Shown piece by piece: positions 27,109 through 34,378 of a stretch of 64,000 nucleotides of DNA. The stretch is from Microbacterium sp. LWH11-1.2. Its GTDB lineage: Bacteria; Actinomycetota; Actinomycetes; Actinomycetales; Microbacteriaceae. Within the stretch, counting starts at the first letter, position 1, and every line of letters starts with the position of its first letter. The notes below the pieces were generated by a model, which did no database searches, was not told the origin of the DNA, and saw only the letters and a program-made list of their open reading frames with translations. The DNA lies in contig NZ_CP151636.1 of assembly GCF_038397745.1 (NCBI RefSeq), positions 3,348,001 to 3,412,000 on the forward strand, given 5' to 3'. The translations under genes were made by a program, and so were the position numbers.

Positions 27109-27114
27109 AGTCTA
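27109..27114 (-). promoter_or_regulatory. Possible -10 box TAGACT of the helicase gene
   Basis: The reverse-strand TAGACT would give a leader of about 145 nt before ATG 26956. Nothing else conserved is visible in the 210-bp gap except the ribF hairpin. Confidence 0.35.
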
Positions 27115-27126
27115 TGCCATCCGACC

Positions 27127-27152
27127 CCGGCGACGGAGGATTTCGTCACCGG
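27127..27152 (-). terminator. Terminator hairpin after ribF
   Basis: CCGGCGACG (27127-27135) pairs with CGTCACCGG (27144-27152), with one non-Watson-Crick position, around an 8-nt loop. It lies 15 bp after the ribF stop. Confidence 0.5.
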
Positions 27153-27166
27153 AGCACGTCACGAGC

Positions 27167-28120
27167 TCAGCGGACAGCCCCGGCCAGCACCCGTCGCGCG
27201 TCCGCGACGTCGACGGCGATCTGGGCCGAGAGCTTGTCGATGCCCTCGTACGCGACCATGCCGCGCAGCCGCTCGACGAACTCGACGGTGACGTCGTGAC
27301 CGTAGAGATCGAGGCTCGTCTCGTCGAGCACGTGCGCTTCGACCTGGCGCTCGAGCACGTCGTCGAAGGTCGGGTTGGTCCCGACCGAGATGGCCGACGG
27401 ATGACGGATGCCGGTGTCATGGTCGATGAGCCATCCGGCGTAGACCCCGTCAGCGGGGACGAACGCGTCGACGATCGTCGAGAGGTTCGCGGTGGGGAAG
27501 CCGAGCTCCCGACCGCGCTTGAGCCCGTGGACGACTTCGCCGCGCACGTCGGGATGACGCCCGAGCACACGCGCAGCCTCCGTGACATCGCCGTCGATCA
27601 GCAGTTCGCGGATCCACGTCGACGAGACGCGCCTGGGCGACCCCGGCAGATACACGTCGTCGACGACCTCGACGGAGAAGCCATGCGCCGGCCCGAGTTC
27701 CCGGAGCAGCGCAGGCGTGCCCGCTCCCCCGCGACCGAACCGGAAGTCCTGCCCCACGAGGACCGTGGAGACCTTCAGCGCGCCGACGAGGATGTCGACG
27801 ACGAAGTCCTCGGCGTTGCGCGCCGCGAGCTCCTCGTCGAAGGTGAGCACGAGCGTCGCGTCGAGACCGAGTTCCCCGAGGAGCTCGAGCTTGCGGTCGA
27901 CCGTCACGACGTTCTCCGGGCACCGATCGGGGCGGAGGACGGCGAGGGGGTTCCGGTCGAAGGTCACGGCGACCGCGCGGCTGCCCGACGCGGCTGCCGC
28001 CTCGTTCAGGCGGCGGATGACCGCTCGGTGGCCGGCGTGGACGCCGTCGAACTTGCCGATCGCCACCGCGCTGGGGCCGAAGTCGTCCGGCACCTCGGCG
28101 GGACTGCGGAACACGATCAC
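27167..28120 (-). CDS. ribF: Bifunctional riboflavin kinase / FAD synthetase
   Basis: Makes FMN from riboflavin and FAD from FMN, 317 residues. The N-terminal adenylyltransferase domain has AIGKFDGVHAGHRAVI and a VGQDFRFGRGGAGT segment. The C-terminal kinase domain carries RELGFPTANL (the ATP/Mg-binding PTAN) and the helix VEFVERLRGM. The start is GTG 28120, which overlaps the stop of the upstream membrane gene as GTGA. Ribosome-assembly and RNA-modification genes nearby (truB, rbfA) reflect the widespread rbfA-truB-ribF order. Confidence 0.95.
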   Translation of the reverse strand: MIVFRSPAEVPDDFGPSAVAIGKFDGVHAGHRAVIRRLNEAAAASGSRAVAVTFDRNPLAVLRPDRCPENVVTVDRKLELLGELGLDATLVLTFDEELAARNAEDFVVDILVGALKVSTVLVGQDFRFGRGGAGTPALLRELGPAHGFSVEVVDDVYLPGSPRRVSSTWIRELLIDGDVTEAARVLGRHPDVRGEVVHGLKRGRELGFPTANLSTIVDAFVPADGVYAGWLIDHDTGIRHPSAISVGTNPTFDDVLERQVEAHVLDETSLDLYGHDVTVEFVERLRGMVAYEGIDKLSAQIAVDVADARRVLAGAVR

Positions 28121-28554
28121 GCGGTGACCTCGATCGGACGATCCGCGGCGGACGGCTGGTGCGTGCGGAGCCACCAGATGCCGAACACCGGCAGCACCAG
28201 CGGGATGAACAGGTATCCGCGCCCGAAGAGCGACCACACGGTCTCGTGCTGGAACAGAGCGGGAAGGAGGATGCTGAGCAGTCCGACGACGAGCACCCCG
28301 GTGAGCTCGAACACGATGGCGATCCAGGCGACCGTGTACCACCCTCGACGGCGCGCGAGGATGAGGGCGAGGGTGGCGAGGATGTAGACCACCGCAGCGA
28401 GCGCGGACAGCGAGTACGCGAGCGGCGCCTCGTCGAAACGCCGGACGATCTGCACGAAGCTGCGCCCCGTGGCGGCCAGCGCCATGACGGCGTAGACGAT
28501 CACGAGGACGCGACCGATTCCGGTCATCCGAGTGGAGGGGGTGGTGGTGCTCAT
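28117..28554 (-). CDS. Membrane protein of unknown function
   Basis: Unrecognised 145-residue protein with four hydrophobic segments: VLVIVYAVMALAATG, SALAAVVYILATLALILA, WIAIVFELTGVLVVGLL and YLFIPLVLPVFGIWWL. There is a short polar C-terminus. I prefer ATG 28554 (MSTTTPSTRMTG) over ATG 28566. TAAGAT just upstream could be the -10 of a short-leader transcript. It is coupled to ribF by a GTGA overlap. No function is assigned. Confidence 0.7.
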   Translation of the reverse strand: MSTTTPSTRMTGIGRVLVIVYAVMALAATGRSFVQIVRRFDEAPLAYSLSALAAVVYILATLALILARRRGWYTVAWIAIVFELTGVLVVGLLSILLPALFQHETVWSLFGRGYLFIPLVLPVFGIWWLRTHQPSAADRPIEVTA

Positions 28555-28611
28555 AGCGCATTCCATCTTAGAGCCGCGTGGGGATGCGGGACTCCGCCGG
28601 CGCTTCCGGCG

Positions 28612-28980
28612 TCATGCGATCTGCACGGTCCAGATGACCTGCATGCGCCAGAGCATGATCGCGATGGCCAGGGCGGCCACACCGAGGATCACCGTGCTCC
28701 ACCTGCTGCGCTCCATCAGCGCCCACAGCACCGCCCCGACCGGCAGCAGCACCGCCGAGACCAGGTACACCCAGTACTCGAGCAGGTCGCCGGTGGGCGG
28801 ATTGCCGGCCAACGGTGCGACGATCGCCGCGATCACCTGCACCACCAGGAGCAGCTCCACGAGCGCGAGGGCGCCGACGCTGACGTCGCTCGGTCGGCGT
28901 CCGGCGAGTCCGGCGACGATGCAGAAGGCGCCGGCGGCGACGGCCACGACGATCTGGGCGACGGTCAGCCACAGGATCAT
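28612..28980 (-). CDS. Four-helix membrane protein of unknown function
   Basis: Unrecognised 122-residue hydrophobic protein beginning MILWLTVAQIVVAVAAGAFC. It has four likely helices (others near LALVELLLVVQVIAAIVAPL, YWVYLVSAVLLPVGAVLWAL and VILGVAALAIAIML). ATG 28980 overlaps the truB stop as ATGA, so it is co-translated with truB. It sits between truB and the next membrane gene in the interrupted rbfA-truB-ribF block. Function unknown. Confidence 0.72.
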   Translation of the reverse strand: MILWLTVAQIVVAVAAGAFCIVAGLAGRRPSDVSVGALALVELLLVVQVIAAIVAPLAGNPPTGDLLEYWVYLVSAVLLPVGAVLWALMERSRWSTVILGVAALAIAIMLWRMQVIWTVQIA

Positions 28981-29870
28981 CGCGCGACCTCCGGCATGTT
29001 CATGGCGCTCTTCAGGTCGGCGCCCCGTCGTTCGACGATACCCACCAGCGTGCCGTCCTCGTCGATCGCGGCGGCGAGAGCGCCGTCGAGGCGCGCGGCC
29101 TGATCGGCGAGCCTCTTGCCGTGCCGGAGGTCGCGCGCCTCGTCCGTCGATACCGTCAGAGGCTGGAGGATGCGCGCGGCGGCCTGGGCGGGCGTCAGCG
29201 TCGTCGCGTCGGCGAGGTCGTCGAGCACGACGGCATCCGACACCGCGAACGGACCCACCCGTGTGCGGCGCAGCGACGTGAGGTGACCGCCCACGCCGAG
29301 CGCCGCGCCGAGGTCGCGCGCGAGCGCGCGGATGTAGGTGCCGGACGAGCAGTCGACGACCACGTCGAGGTCGAGGACGCCGTCCCCCTGACGTCTTGAG
29401 AGCACGTCGAACCGCGAGACGGTGACATCGCGTGCGGCGAGCACGACGTCCTCCCCCGCGCGCACACGGTCGTAGGCGCGGCGTCCGTCGACCTTGATCG
29501 CCGACACGGCGCTGGGGACCTGCGAGATCTCCCCGGTCAGCGCCGCGACGCCGGCGTGGATGGCGGTCTCGGTCACGGCATCCCATGCCTCCGGATCGGC
29601 CACCCCGACGATCTCGCCGTCGGCGTCGTCGGTGCCGGTCGTCTGCCCCAGACGGATCGTCGCCTCGTAGGTCTTGTCTGCGCCGACGACGTAGGTGAGC
29701 AGACGCGTCGCGCCCTCGATGCCGATCACCAGCAGTCCGGTGGCCATCGGATCGAGTGTGCCGGCGTGCCCCACCTTCCGCGTACCGAACGCGCGGCGCG
29801 TGCGGGCGACGACGTCATGACTGGTCAGCCCTGCGGGCTTGTCGACGAGGAGGATGCCGGGCGAGACCAT
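28977..29870 (-). CDS. truB: tRNA pseudouridine(55) synthase
   Basis: Converts U55 to pseudouridine in the T loop of tRNAs, 297 residues. The catalytic Asp is D40 in HAGTLDPMATG. The GILLVDKPAGLTSHDVV N-terminus, YEATIRLGQTTGTDDADGE and CSSGTYIRALARDLG are typical. A C-terminal PUA-like extension is present. The ATG is preceded by GGGGGG and TAGGCT exactly 6 nt upstream, suggesting leaderless transcription. First gene of the truB - membrane protein pair. Confidence 0.96.
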   Translation of the reverse strand: MVSPGILLVDKPAGLTSHDVVARTRRAFGTRKVGHAGTLDPMATGLLVIGIEGATRLLTYVVGADKTYEATIRLGQTTGTDDADGEIVGVADPEAWDAVTETAIHAGVAALTGEISQVPSAVSAIKVDGRRAYDRVRAGEDVVLAARDVTVSRFDVLSRRQGDGVLDLDVVVDCSSGTYIRALARDLGAALGVGGHLTSLRRTRVGPFAVSDAVVLDDLADATTLTPAQAAARILQPLTVSTDEARDLRHGKRLADQAARLDGALAAAIDEDGTLVGIVERRGADLKSAMNMPEVAR

Positions 29871-29876
29871 CCCCCC

Positions 29877-29882
29877 AGCCTA
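29877..29882 (-). promoter_or_regulatory. -10 box TAGGCT of a leaderless promoter (truB)
   Basis: The reverse-strand TAGGCT ends 6 nt before ATG 29870. Confidence 0.6.
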
Positions 29883-29915
29883 CGATGCGGGCCGCGTGCC
29901 GCCGTCACCCGACGA

Positions 29916-30557
29916 TCAGCCGCACACCTCGTATGAGGGCGCGTCCCGCGACGTGACCGTCACGCTGCTCGCCTGGTCCTCGCCGTCTCGGAACTGGAAG
30001 AAGACGTGCCCGTCGGCATCACCGGGAAGGCGCATCCATGTGCCGCTCCCGATCTCATCCGATCCCTGCTCCGCGTCCGGGTATTCCGTGAGCACCTCCG
30101 CGGTCGACGCGCCGACGCCCAGTCCCTCCGCGGTCCGAGGACCCTGGACGCTGCCGAGGTCCTCCGCGGCCGAGTACACCGACACCTCGCTGACGGGCGC
30201 CGTGTCGGATTCGGTGCCGCGCACGAAGTACGCACCGTACGACGAGTCCGCCGCTGTCCACCACGCCGTCCACGAGCAGACGTCGTCGTTCTTCCAGGTG
30301 TCAGGGAGCATTCCGAGCACGGCGGCGAAGTCGCCGCCCAGCTCCGCGGGCCCGATCCCCGCCTCGCTGATGACCCAGGTCGCAGGGTCGGCGGGATCGG
30401 CCTCGGGAGTCGCGGTCGGCGTCGGCGTCGGCTCCGTCGAGGCGGTGGGTCCGGCCGAAGGCTCCTCCGCGGTCGAAGGCGCGCATCCGGTCAGGATGCC
30501 GAGGACGGCGGCCGCCGCGACCGCGGAGAAGACCCGTCGCATGTCGTTCGTTCGCAT
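29916..30557 (-). CDS. Lipoprotein of unknown function
   Basis: Exported lipoprotein of 213 residues with no recognised family. Signal peptide MRTNDMRRVFSAVAAAAV leads to lipobox LTGC at about residues 22-25, followed by a Thr/Pro/Ala linker (TEPTPTPTATPEADP). The folded part has three Cys after the lipobox region (one in DDVCSWTAWW, one at the C-terminus, SYEVCG). GGAGAG precedes ATG 30557; the internal ATG 30542 is less likely. It is divergent from mutY. Possibly a cell-surface binding protein; no function is assigned. Confidence 0.72.
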   Translation of the reverse strand: MRTNDMRRVFSAVAAAAVLGILTGCAPSTAEEPSAGPTASTEPTPTPTATPEADPADPATWVISEAGIGPAELGGDFAAVLGMLPDTWKNDDVCSWTAWWTAADSSYGAYFVRGTESDTAPVSEVSVYSAAEDLGSVQGPRTAEGLGVGASTAEVLTEYPDAEQGSDEIGSGTWMRLPGDADGHVFFQFRDGEDQASSVTVTSRDAPSYEVCG

Positions 30558-30595
30558 CGCCGCTCTCCGGTTCTCGAGCACGCGTCGCGCTCGCC

Positions 30596-30601
30596 TAGGC
30601 T
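30596..30601 (+). promoter_or_regulatory. -10 box TAGGCT of a leaderless promoter (mutY)
   Basis: TAGGCT ends 6 nt before GTG 30608. Confidence 0.6.
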
Positions 30602-30607
30602 GTCGTC

Positions 30608-31510
30608 GTGCCCGTGACCCCCTCACACCCTCTCGAGGAGATCGTCCGGCCGGTGCTCCGATGGTATCGACTCGGTGCCCGTGATCTCCCCTGGCGCCGT
30701 GCGGCGTTTCATGAGGAGTTCGGCGCATGGGGCGTGCTGGTGAGCGAGTTCATGCTGCAGCAGACTCCGGTCGCCCGCGTGATCCCGCACCTCGAGGCGT
30801 GGCTGGCGCGCTGGCCCACGCCTCCGGCGATGGCCGAGGCCTCCGCGGCGGACGTCGTGCAGCAGTGGGCCAACCTCGGGTACCCGCGCCGCGCACTGTG
30901 GCTGCATCGCGCCGCCGTCGAGGTGACAGCGCGCCACGGCGGCGTCGTCCCGCGCGACGTCGACGCGCTCCTCGCACTCTCCGGCATCGGCGACTACACA
31001 GCCAGTGCGGTCGCCGTCTTCGCATACGGAGACCGTCATCCCGTCGTGGACACCAACACGCGCCGCGTGCTCGCCAGGGCGGTGGAGGGTCGCGCGCAGC
31101 CCGCGCCGCCCTCCCGCCGGGACCTGACGCTGATGGAGTCGCTCCTGCCCTCGGACGACGTCGACGCCGCGGCCTTCAACGCCGGCGCGATGGAGCTGGG
31201 CGCGACGGTGTGCACGGCGCGATCCCCGCGCTGCGAGGTCTGTCCTCTCGCCGGCACCTGCGCCTGGCTCGCCGCGGGACGGCCCGACACCGGCGACACC
31301 CGCCGACGCCAGGCGGCGTACGAGGGTTCGGACCGGCAGGCACGTGGCGCGGTCCTGCGGCTGCTGCGCGATGCCGCGCCCGCTGCGGTGCCGCTGCACA
31401 CGGTCCTGCACGACTGGCCGGATGCGCGTCAGCGCGATCGGGCAATCGACTCCCTGATCGCCGACGGGCTCGCGGAGGCGGACGGAGAATCGATCTCCCT
31501 GCCGCGCTGA
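30608..31510 (+). CDS. mutY: A/G-specific adenine glycosylase
   Basis: Base-excision repair enzyme that removes adenine mispaired with 8-oxoguanine, 300 residues. The catalytic Glu is E47 in SEFMLQQTPV. The helix-hairpin-helix is LLALSGIGDYTASAVAVFAYG with the attacking Asp in VVDTNTRRVLAR. The 4Fe-4S loop is CTARSPRCEVCPLAGTC. The C-terminal NUDIX-like domain of E. coli MutY is largely missing, as in many actinobacterial homologues. GTG 30608 is leaderless behind TAGGCT. It ends 16 bp from the convergent LuxR gene. Confidence 0.93.
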   Translation: MPVTPSHPLEEIVRPVLRWYRLGARDLPWRRAAFHEEFGAWGVLVSEFMLQQTPVARVIPHLEAWLARWPTPPAMAEASAADVVQQWANLGYPRRALWLHRAAVEVTARHGGVVPRDVDALLALSGIGDYTASAVAVFAYGDRHPVVDTNTRRVLARAVEGRAQPAPPSRRDLTLMESLLPSDDVDAAAFNAGAMELGATVCTARSPRCEVCPLAGTCAWLAAGRPDTGDTRRRQAAYEGSDRQARGAVLRLLRDAAPAAVPLHTVLHDWPDARQRDRAIDSLIADGLAEADGESISLPR

Positions 31511-31526
31511 CAGACGGCCTCGCGAC

Positions 31527-33566
31527 TCAGACGTGCCGATTGGTGCGGTGCGCGAGCGCCGTGAGCTCCACCCGCCGACGCACGTCGAGCTTGGCGAAGA
31601 CGCGCCCCAGGTGCACCTCGACCGTCCGGACGGAGACGCTCAGGGCCGCGGCGATGTCCTTGTTCCCCGCGCCGCCCACAGCGAGCATCGCCACCTCCAC
31701 CTCGCGTGCGGTCAGCAGCTGCGACCAGACGTGTCGGCACGACGACAGAGGGTCCGTGGGGACATCCGCCTCGGCCCCGTGCGGCTCGAGGCGATCGAGC
31801 CGATCCCCGACGGCCCGCGCCCAGGCGGCCGCCCCGGCGAGCTCGAAGAGATGCCGGGCGATCCGCAGATGACCTCGCGCGGCGACGACGTCATCGCGGA
31901 TGGCGCACTGGACGCCGAGCATGGTCTCGACGCGCGCTCTCGCGAAGGGCGAGCGCAGGGTCCGGGCGGCGGCGTGCACCTCGTCGCGCTCGGACCGCCA
32001 GCGCGCGTCGGTCGTGGTCGCGATCCTGATCCGGAGTGCGTGCGCGAGGAAGACCTCCGGCGGCGCGACGATGCTCGGAGCATCCGAACCGATCTCCGCG
32101 GTCGCGGCGACCTCGTCGAGACCGGGCACCGAGAGCGTCGTCTGCGGTGCCCCCAGGTCGAGCCAGAGCCGCATCGACGCGGCGGCATCGTCGAACGCGC
32201 CGGCGAGGAACGACGCGATCGCCCTGTCGACCAGGACGTCGATCCTCGTCGCCGGCGGGAGCGCGGCCGTGAGGCAACGGGAGACCGGACCGATCTCGCC
32301 GCGCACCGCGAGATCCAATCGGCGTGCGAGCACGACCCCCAGGCCGGCGAACGGCATCGCGATCGGGAGCTCACGCGCGGCGAGCAGGATCCGTTCGCGA
32401 GCACGACCGATGTCGCCGCGCCACACGAGCAGCAGCACCTCGACGACCGACCGATAGGCCCGGACCACCGGGCTGAACTCGAAGCCGGCCACGAGGGGGT
32501 CCGGTTGCCCATCCATGATCGCGTCCGCTGCCAGAGTCCGCAGTCCGAGGTCGACATCCCCGTCGACGGCCGCGCGCAATGCGCTGAGCATCCGTCCGCT
32601 GAGCGGCCCGGTTCCGGTGATCTCGTCGAGGTCGCGGTCTCCGACGAGAAGCCAGCTCAGGGCGATCACCGGATCGCGGAGCTCACGCTCAGCGCCGACG
32701 CGTGCAGATCCGACACGCAGAGCATCCAGCCATCGGCGCATTCCCGGGCGGTCGCCGCGCTCCGCGCAGAGCACGGCGGCGAGGGCCGCTGCACGGGTCC
32801 ACGAATACCAATCGCCGGTGTCGTCCGTGCGGGGGCGGAGGGAGCTCGGGTCCACGTCCGGCACCGCACCCTGAAGATGCGTGCGGGCGGTGATCAATCC
32901 CGCGAGCCCCTGCAGCCGGTAGCGCTCGGTGCCGTCGGGGAACAGGCTCCCCAGCCACTCCGCGGCTTCCACCGTGAACCCCGCGCCCACTGAGGCCGCG
33001 CCCGCGACGAGCCGCGCCTCATCCCGGTCGGCGCCCTCCGCATGCTTCGTCGCCTCCCGCGCGAGGATCAGAGCACGCTCCGGATGGCCGGCTTCCGACA
33101 GCTCCCGGGCGATCCGGGTGAGTTCGGCGGCGGCGCGCGGGTCCTGCTCGAGCGAGGCCCGCGCCCGGTGCCAGTCCGCACTCACCGCATCACCCCGATT
33201 CCGGAAGACCCGGCTGAGCCGATCGTGCACGGCGCCGACGACGGCGGCGTCCGTCCTCGCCTGGACCCAGATCGCCAGACGCGTGTCCGTGAACCGCGCT
33301 CTCCCTGCCCGGACGATCAGATGCCGAGCGACCGGAGCCGCCGAGATCTCGAGCGCGGACCGCCCGTCGAACGTCAACAGCGGATCGAGTCGGTCGTCGA
33401 GCGTGACGGAGAGCGCGAGGAGGAGGTCGCGATCTCGCGCCGGGAGGAGGAGGTCGTGAAAGCGGGCGGCGATCGCCGGGACGACCGGAAGCGGCGTCGG
33501 CAGCGGGCGCAGCCCCGCCCGCTGCGCCGGCAGCAGGCGCTCCACGACCTCACGGATGGCCGGCAC
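31527..33566 (-). CDS. LuxR-family regulator, N-terminally shortened
   Basis: C-terminal LuxR helix-turn-helix (LLTAREVEVAMLAVGGAGNKDIAAA.. VSVRTVEVHLGRVFAKL, last 60 residues) behind a long helical-repeat sensor region. Counted from GTG 33566 there are 679 residues. Large regulators of this type normally begin with an ATPase domain of 200-300 residues carrying a P-loop; none is seen. The same frame stays open for 91 more codons, up to a stop at 33842-33840, and looks coding (e.g. TPEVIEALLDDLLSRGWG), but contains no ATG, GTG or TTG. The front of the gene therefore seems lost at the junction with rbfA. Activity is uncertain. Confidence 0.65.
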   Translation of the reverse strand: MPAIREVVERLLPAQRAGLRPLPTPLPVVPAIAARFHDLLLPARDRDLLLALSVTLDDRLDPLLTFDGRSALEISAAPVARHLIVRAGRARFTDTRLAIWVQARTDAAVVGAVHDRLSRVFRNRGDAVSADWHRARASLEQDPRAAAELTRIARELSEAGHPERALILAREATKHAEGADRDEARLVAGAASVGAGFTVEAAEWLGSLFPDGTERYRLQGLAGLITARTHLQGAVPDVDPSSLRPRTDDTGDWYSWTRAAALAAVLCAERGDRPGMRRWLDALRVGSARVGAERELRDPVIALSWLLVGDRDLDEITGTGPLSGRMLSALRAAVDGDVDLGLRTLAADAIMDGQPDPLVAGFEFSPVVRAYRSVVEVLLLVWRGDIGRARERILLAARELPIAMPFAGLGVVLARRLDLAVRGEIGPVSRCLTAALPPATRIDVLVDRAIASFLAGAFDDAAASMRLWLDLGAPQTTLSVPGLDEVAATAEIGSDAPSIVAPPEVFLAHALRIRIATTTDARWRSERDEVHAAARTLRSPFARARVETMLGVQCAIRDDVVAARGHLRIARHLFELAGAAAWARAVGDRLDRLEPHGAEADVPTDPLSSCRHVWSQLLTAREVEVAMLAVGGAGNKDIAAALSVSVRTVEVHLGRVFAKLDVRRRVELTALAHRTNRHV

Positions 33567-33839
33567 GTCGCCCTGCAGCTCGACGGCCAGTCGAGAGACG
33601 ACGTGGGGCGCGCATCCCCACCCGCGGGAGAGCAGATCGTCGAGAAGCGCCTCGATGACCTCCGGCGTGGCCGGGAGGCCCTTCTGCGCGTTCGAACCCT
33701 CGATGCCGATCCCCCTCAGCTCGGCGGGACGCGATCCCGCAGAGGCGAGGCTAGCAACGGGGAGTCTCCGGCGGAGCGTCTCACCGACGTTGTATATCGG
33801 TCGACGTTCCTGCCGGAGCAGACCTGCAGCCGGACGAGG

Positions 33840-34265
33840 TCAGTCCTGCTCGTCCTCGGTGCGATAGGGGTCGGCGTCGCCGGCGTGCGATGCCGAGGAG
33901 GCGAGCTTCGCGACCTCTGCATCGCGCTCCTGCGCCTCACGCAGGAGAGCGCCGATGTGGTCGGCGTTCTCCGGGAGCGCGTCGGGGATGAACTCGAGCG
34001 TCGGCACGAGCCGCGTGCTGAGCTGTCGTCCGACCTCGCTGCGCAGCATTCCCGTGGCCGAGGTGAGCGCTGCGCCGCTGGCGATGCGCTCCTCCTCCGT
34101 GCCCAGCACCGTGTAGAACACGGAGGCATGCTGGAGGTCGCCGCTGACGCGGACGTCGGTGAGGGTGACGAAGCCGAGGCGCGGGTCGCGCAGCCCCTTC
34201 TCCAGCCGCTCGGCGAGGATCACGCGGATCCGGTCCGCCAGACGAGCCTGTCGTTCACCAGCCAT
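33840..34265 (-). CDS. rbfA: Ribosome-binding factor A
   Basis: 30S maturation factor that acts on the 5' helix of 16S rRNA, 141 residues. The KH-like fold is recognisable from QARLADRIRVILAERLEKGLRDPRLGFVTLTDVRVSGDLQHASVFYTVLG and LVPTLEFIPD. A short acidic tail ends it. AGGAGAGAAC precedes ATG 34265. It follows infB in the standard nusA-ylxR-infB-rbfA order, with a large hairpin element in the 113-bp gap. The usual next gene, truB, is displaced to 28977. Confidence 0.95.
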   Translation of the reverse strand: MAGERQARLADRIRVILAERLEKGLRDPRLGFVTLTDVRVSGDLQHASVFYTVLGTEEERIASGAALTSATGMLRSEVGRQLSTRLVPTLEFIPDALPENADHIGALLREAQERDAEVAKLASSASHAGDADPYRTEDEQD

Positions 34266-34285
34266 TGTTCTCTCCTAAGACCTGG

Positions 34286-34367
34286 CGGTCGTTGAGCGAG
34301 CGAAGCGAGACGAAACGCCCTGTAGAAGACGTTTCGTCTCGTCGCTTCGCTCCTCGCTCAACGACCG
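34286..34367. repeat. Imperfect palindromic element between infB and rbfA
   Basis: The left arm 34286-34316 (begins CGGTCGTTGAGCGAG) is repeated in inverted form at 34331-34367, with small insertions in the right arm. The transcript can fold into a hairpin of about 30 bp with a 14-nt loop. Similar GTTGAGCGAG...GACGAAAC palindromes are, to my recollection, dispersed in Microbacterium intergenic regions. Could attenuate rbfA expression or be a mobile repeat. Confidence 0.7.
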
Positions 34368-34378
34368 CGGTGGTTTGA

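Noticed and set aside
31527..31760. LuxR gene as a quorum-sensing regulator
   Set aside because: No acyl-homoserine-lactone-binding domain; only the DNA-binding domain family is shared.
33716..33800. TATACA followed 6 nt later by GTG 33784 as a leaderless start for the LuxR gene
   Set aside because: GTG 33784 is in a different frame from the LuxR gene and meets a stop after 22 codons; the hexamer lacks the final T.
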